From NCBI GenBank assembly GCA_030374765.1, contig JARGXX010000095.1, positions 2,356,001 through 2,420,000 on the forward strand: a stretch of 64,000 nt of DNA, read 5' to 3'. The notes below the pieces were generated by a model. The model did no database searches, was not told the DNA's origin, and worked only from the letters and a program-made list of their open reading frames with translations. The translations under genes were made by a program, and so were the position numbers. Position 1 is the stretch's first letter. The number at the start of each line of letters is the position of its first letter. Source of the DNA: Agarophyton chilense (taxonomy: Eukaryota > Rhodophyta > Florideophyceae > Gracilariales > Gracilariaceae). Positions 63,415 to 64,000 of this stretch are shown piece by piece.

Positions 63415-64000
63415 TTACTCTGTACTGTTTTTGTCCGATGCTGACGGTTTGAGGAGCTTGCTAAAGAGGCCTTTCCGTTCCACTACTGAGCGATCGAATC
63501 TAATATTGTTGCTAACAGGAATGTAGCGCCAAATAACTGCCATAGTTGAGCCCACCAATGCCATCCAAACAACGGAAACGGCCGAAGGAACTCGAACCAT
63601 GTACTCCCCAAAATGAAGTGATGCGAGTAGAAAGCCAAACGCACTGCTCTTCATTGATGTTTCGATGGCAGTTGTGCGTCTAACAACTTCTCCGTACCCA
63701 GCCATGGCAACCGAAAGATATCCACAAATTCCACCTACTATGTGCAGGAGAAGAATCGGTATTTGTAGAGCGAGACCTGCTTGTAGAATCGGTGTAGCGC
63801 ACTGCGCTACTGAAGATCCCACAAGAAGGCAAGTTGCTGCAACTCCCAGAACTGGGGAGAACGGCAACACAGCGCGAACGAATGCATTGCAATATTTGTT
63901 GAGAAGCATGCCGAGTGCAATCGGAAAAAGGACGACTTGAATTGTTGACCATGCGATTCCCACCGCATTGACCGGAATAACGGCTCCAATCAGCAACTTG
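63415..64000 (-). CDS. BASS-family (bile acid:sodium symporter-like) transporter, C-terminal part
   Basis: The frame is open to the window edge, so the gene starts beyond 64000; the codon at 63996 is TTG, not a start. The 194 visible codons match the second half of BASS proteins: IPVNAVGIAWSTIQVVLFPI, LGMLLNKYCNAFVRAVLPF, VGGICGYLSVAMAGYG, then RRTTAIETSMKSSAFGFLLA (the conserved 'RTxxIExGMQ-S' segment) and VVWMALVGSTMAVIWRYIP. At least five membrane spans are visible. Plant and algal BASS proteins sit in the plastid envelope and carry sodium-coupled pyruvate or related acids. The substrate cannot be told here. The tail (DRSVVERKGLFSKLLKPSAS) is polar. Confidence 0.8.
   Translation of the reverse strand, partial: KLLIGAVIPVNAVGIAWSTIQVVLFPIALGMLLNKYCNAFVRAVLPFSPVLGVAATCLLVGSSVAQCATPILQAGLALQIPILLLHIVGGICGYLSVAMAGYGEVVRRTTAIETSMKSSAFGFLLASLHFGEYMVRVPSAVSVVWMALVGSTMAVIWRYIPVSNNIRFDRSVVERKGLFSKLLKPSASDKNSTE

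Overview
This window is nuclear DNA of a plastid-bearing eukaryote. The host genes are short, apparently intronless and spaced by eukaryotic TATA, CCAAT and AATAAA signals. Two right-end genes look plastid-related: a BASS-type transporter and a membrane protein with a transit-like N-terminus. The intron-poor genes, heavy load of Ty1/copia, Ty3/gypsy, PIF/Harbinger and piggyBac elements, and a CoDi/GalEa-like copia lineage suggest a red alga of the Chondrus or Gracilaria kind. That is an inference and I cannot fix the species.

Layout. 1-450: edge of a copia integrase. 698-6922: a complete but decayed minus-strand copia element with 184-bp LTRs, an initiator-tRNA-Met-like primer site and a near-perfect target duplication. 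8.4-13.2 kb: the main host island. It holds an ARID (SWI/SNF-type) protein on minus, divergent from a 29-residue metallothionein on plus, and then an alpha-kinase-like protein on minus. 13.5-18 kb: a perfect 79-bp triplication and a two-gene Harbinger element with a Myb-like ORF1 facing a DDE transposase. 19785-29315: a near-intact 9.5-kb gypsy element (gypsy-1, minus) with target duplication TCGAA, inserted inside a second Harbinger transposase whose two halves lie on either side. 29975-34359: a piggyBac element with palindrome-bearing terminal repeats and TTAA at one end. 35.7-53.9 kb: copia remnants, including a CoDi-like element (copia-2) split by an 11.3-kb chromodomain gypsy element (gypsy-2, plus) with target duplication AAACG. 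54-60.5 kb: a HARBI1-like transposase pseudogene, broken GH47 mannosidase and inositol-pentakisphosphate-kinase-like copies, and an unrecognised decayed gene. 62.3-64 kb: the two plastid-type host genes, convergent.

The most interesting signal is in the two gypsy elements. They share gag ancestry and an identical 18-nt primer-binding site. Both carry, between pol and the 3' LTR, a block that reads as protein on the strand opposite to gag-pol, starting near the 3' LTR and running toward pol. In both, a proline-rich stretch is followed by a helical domain. Gypsy-1 is also strongly enriched in the 7-mer CCAATGG, with 22 copies counted by eye.

All calls come from reading the sequence and translations. 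No database search was possible, so family names rest on recognised motifs.
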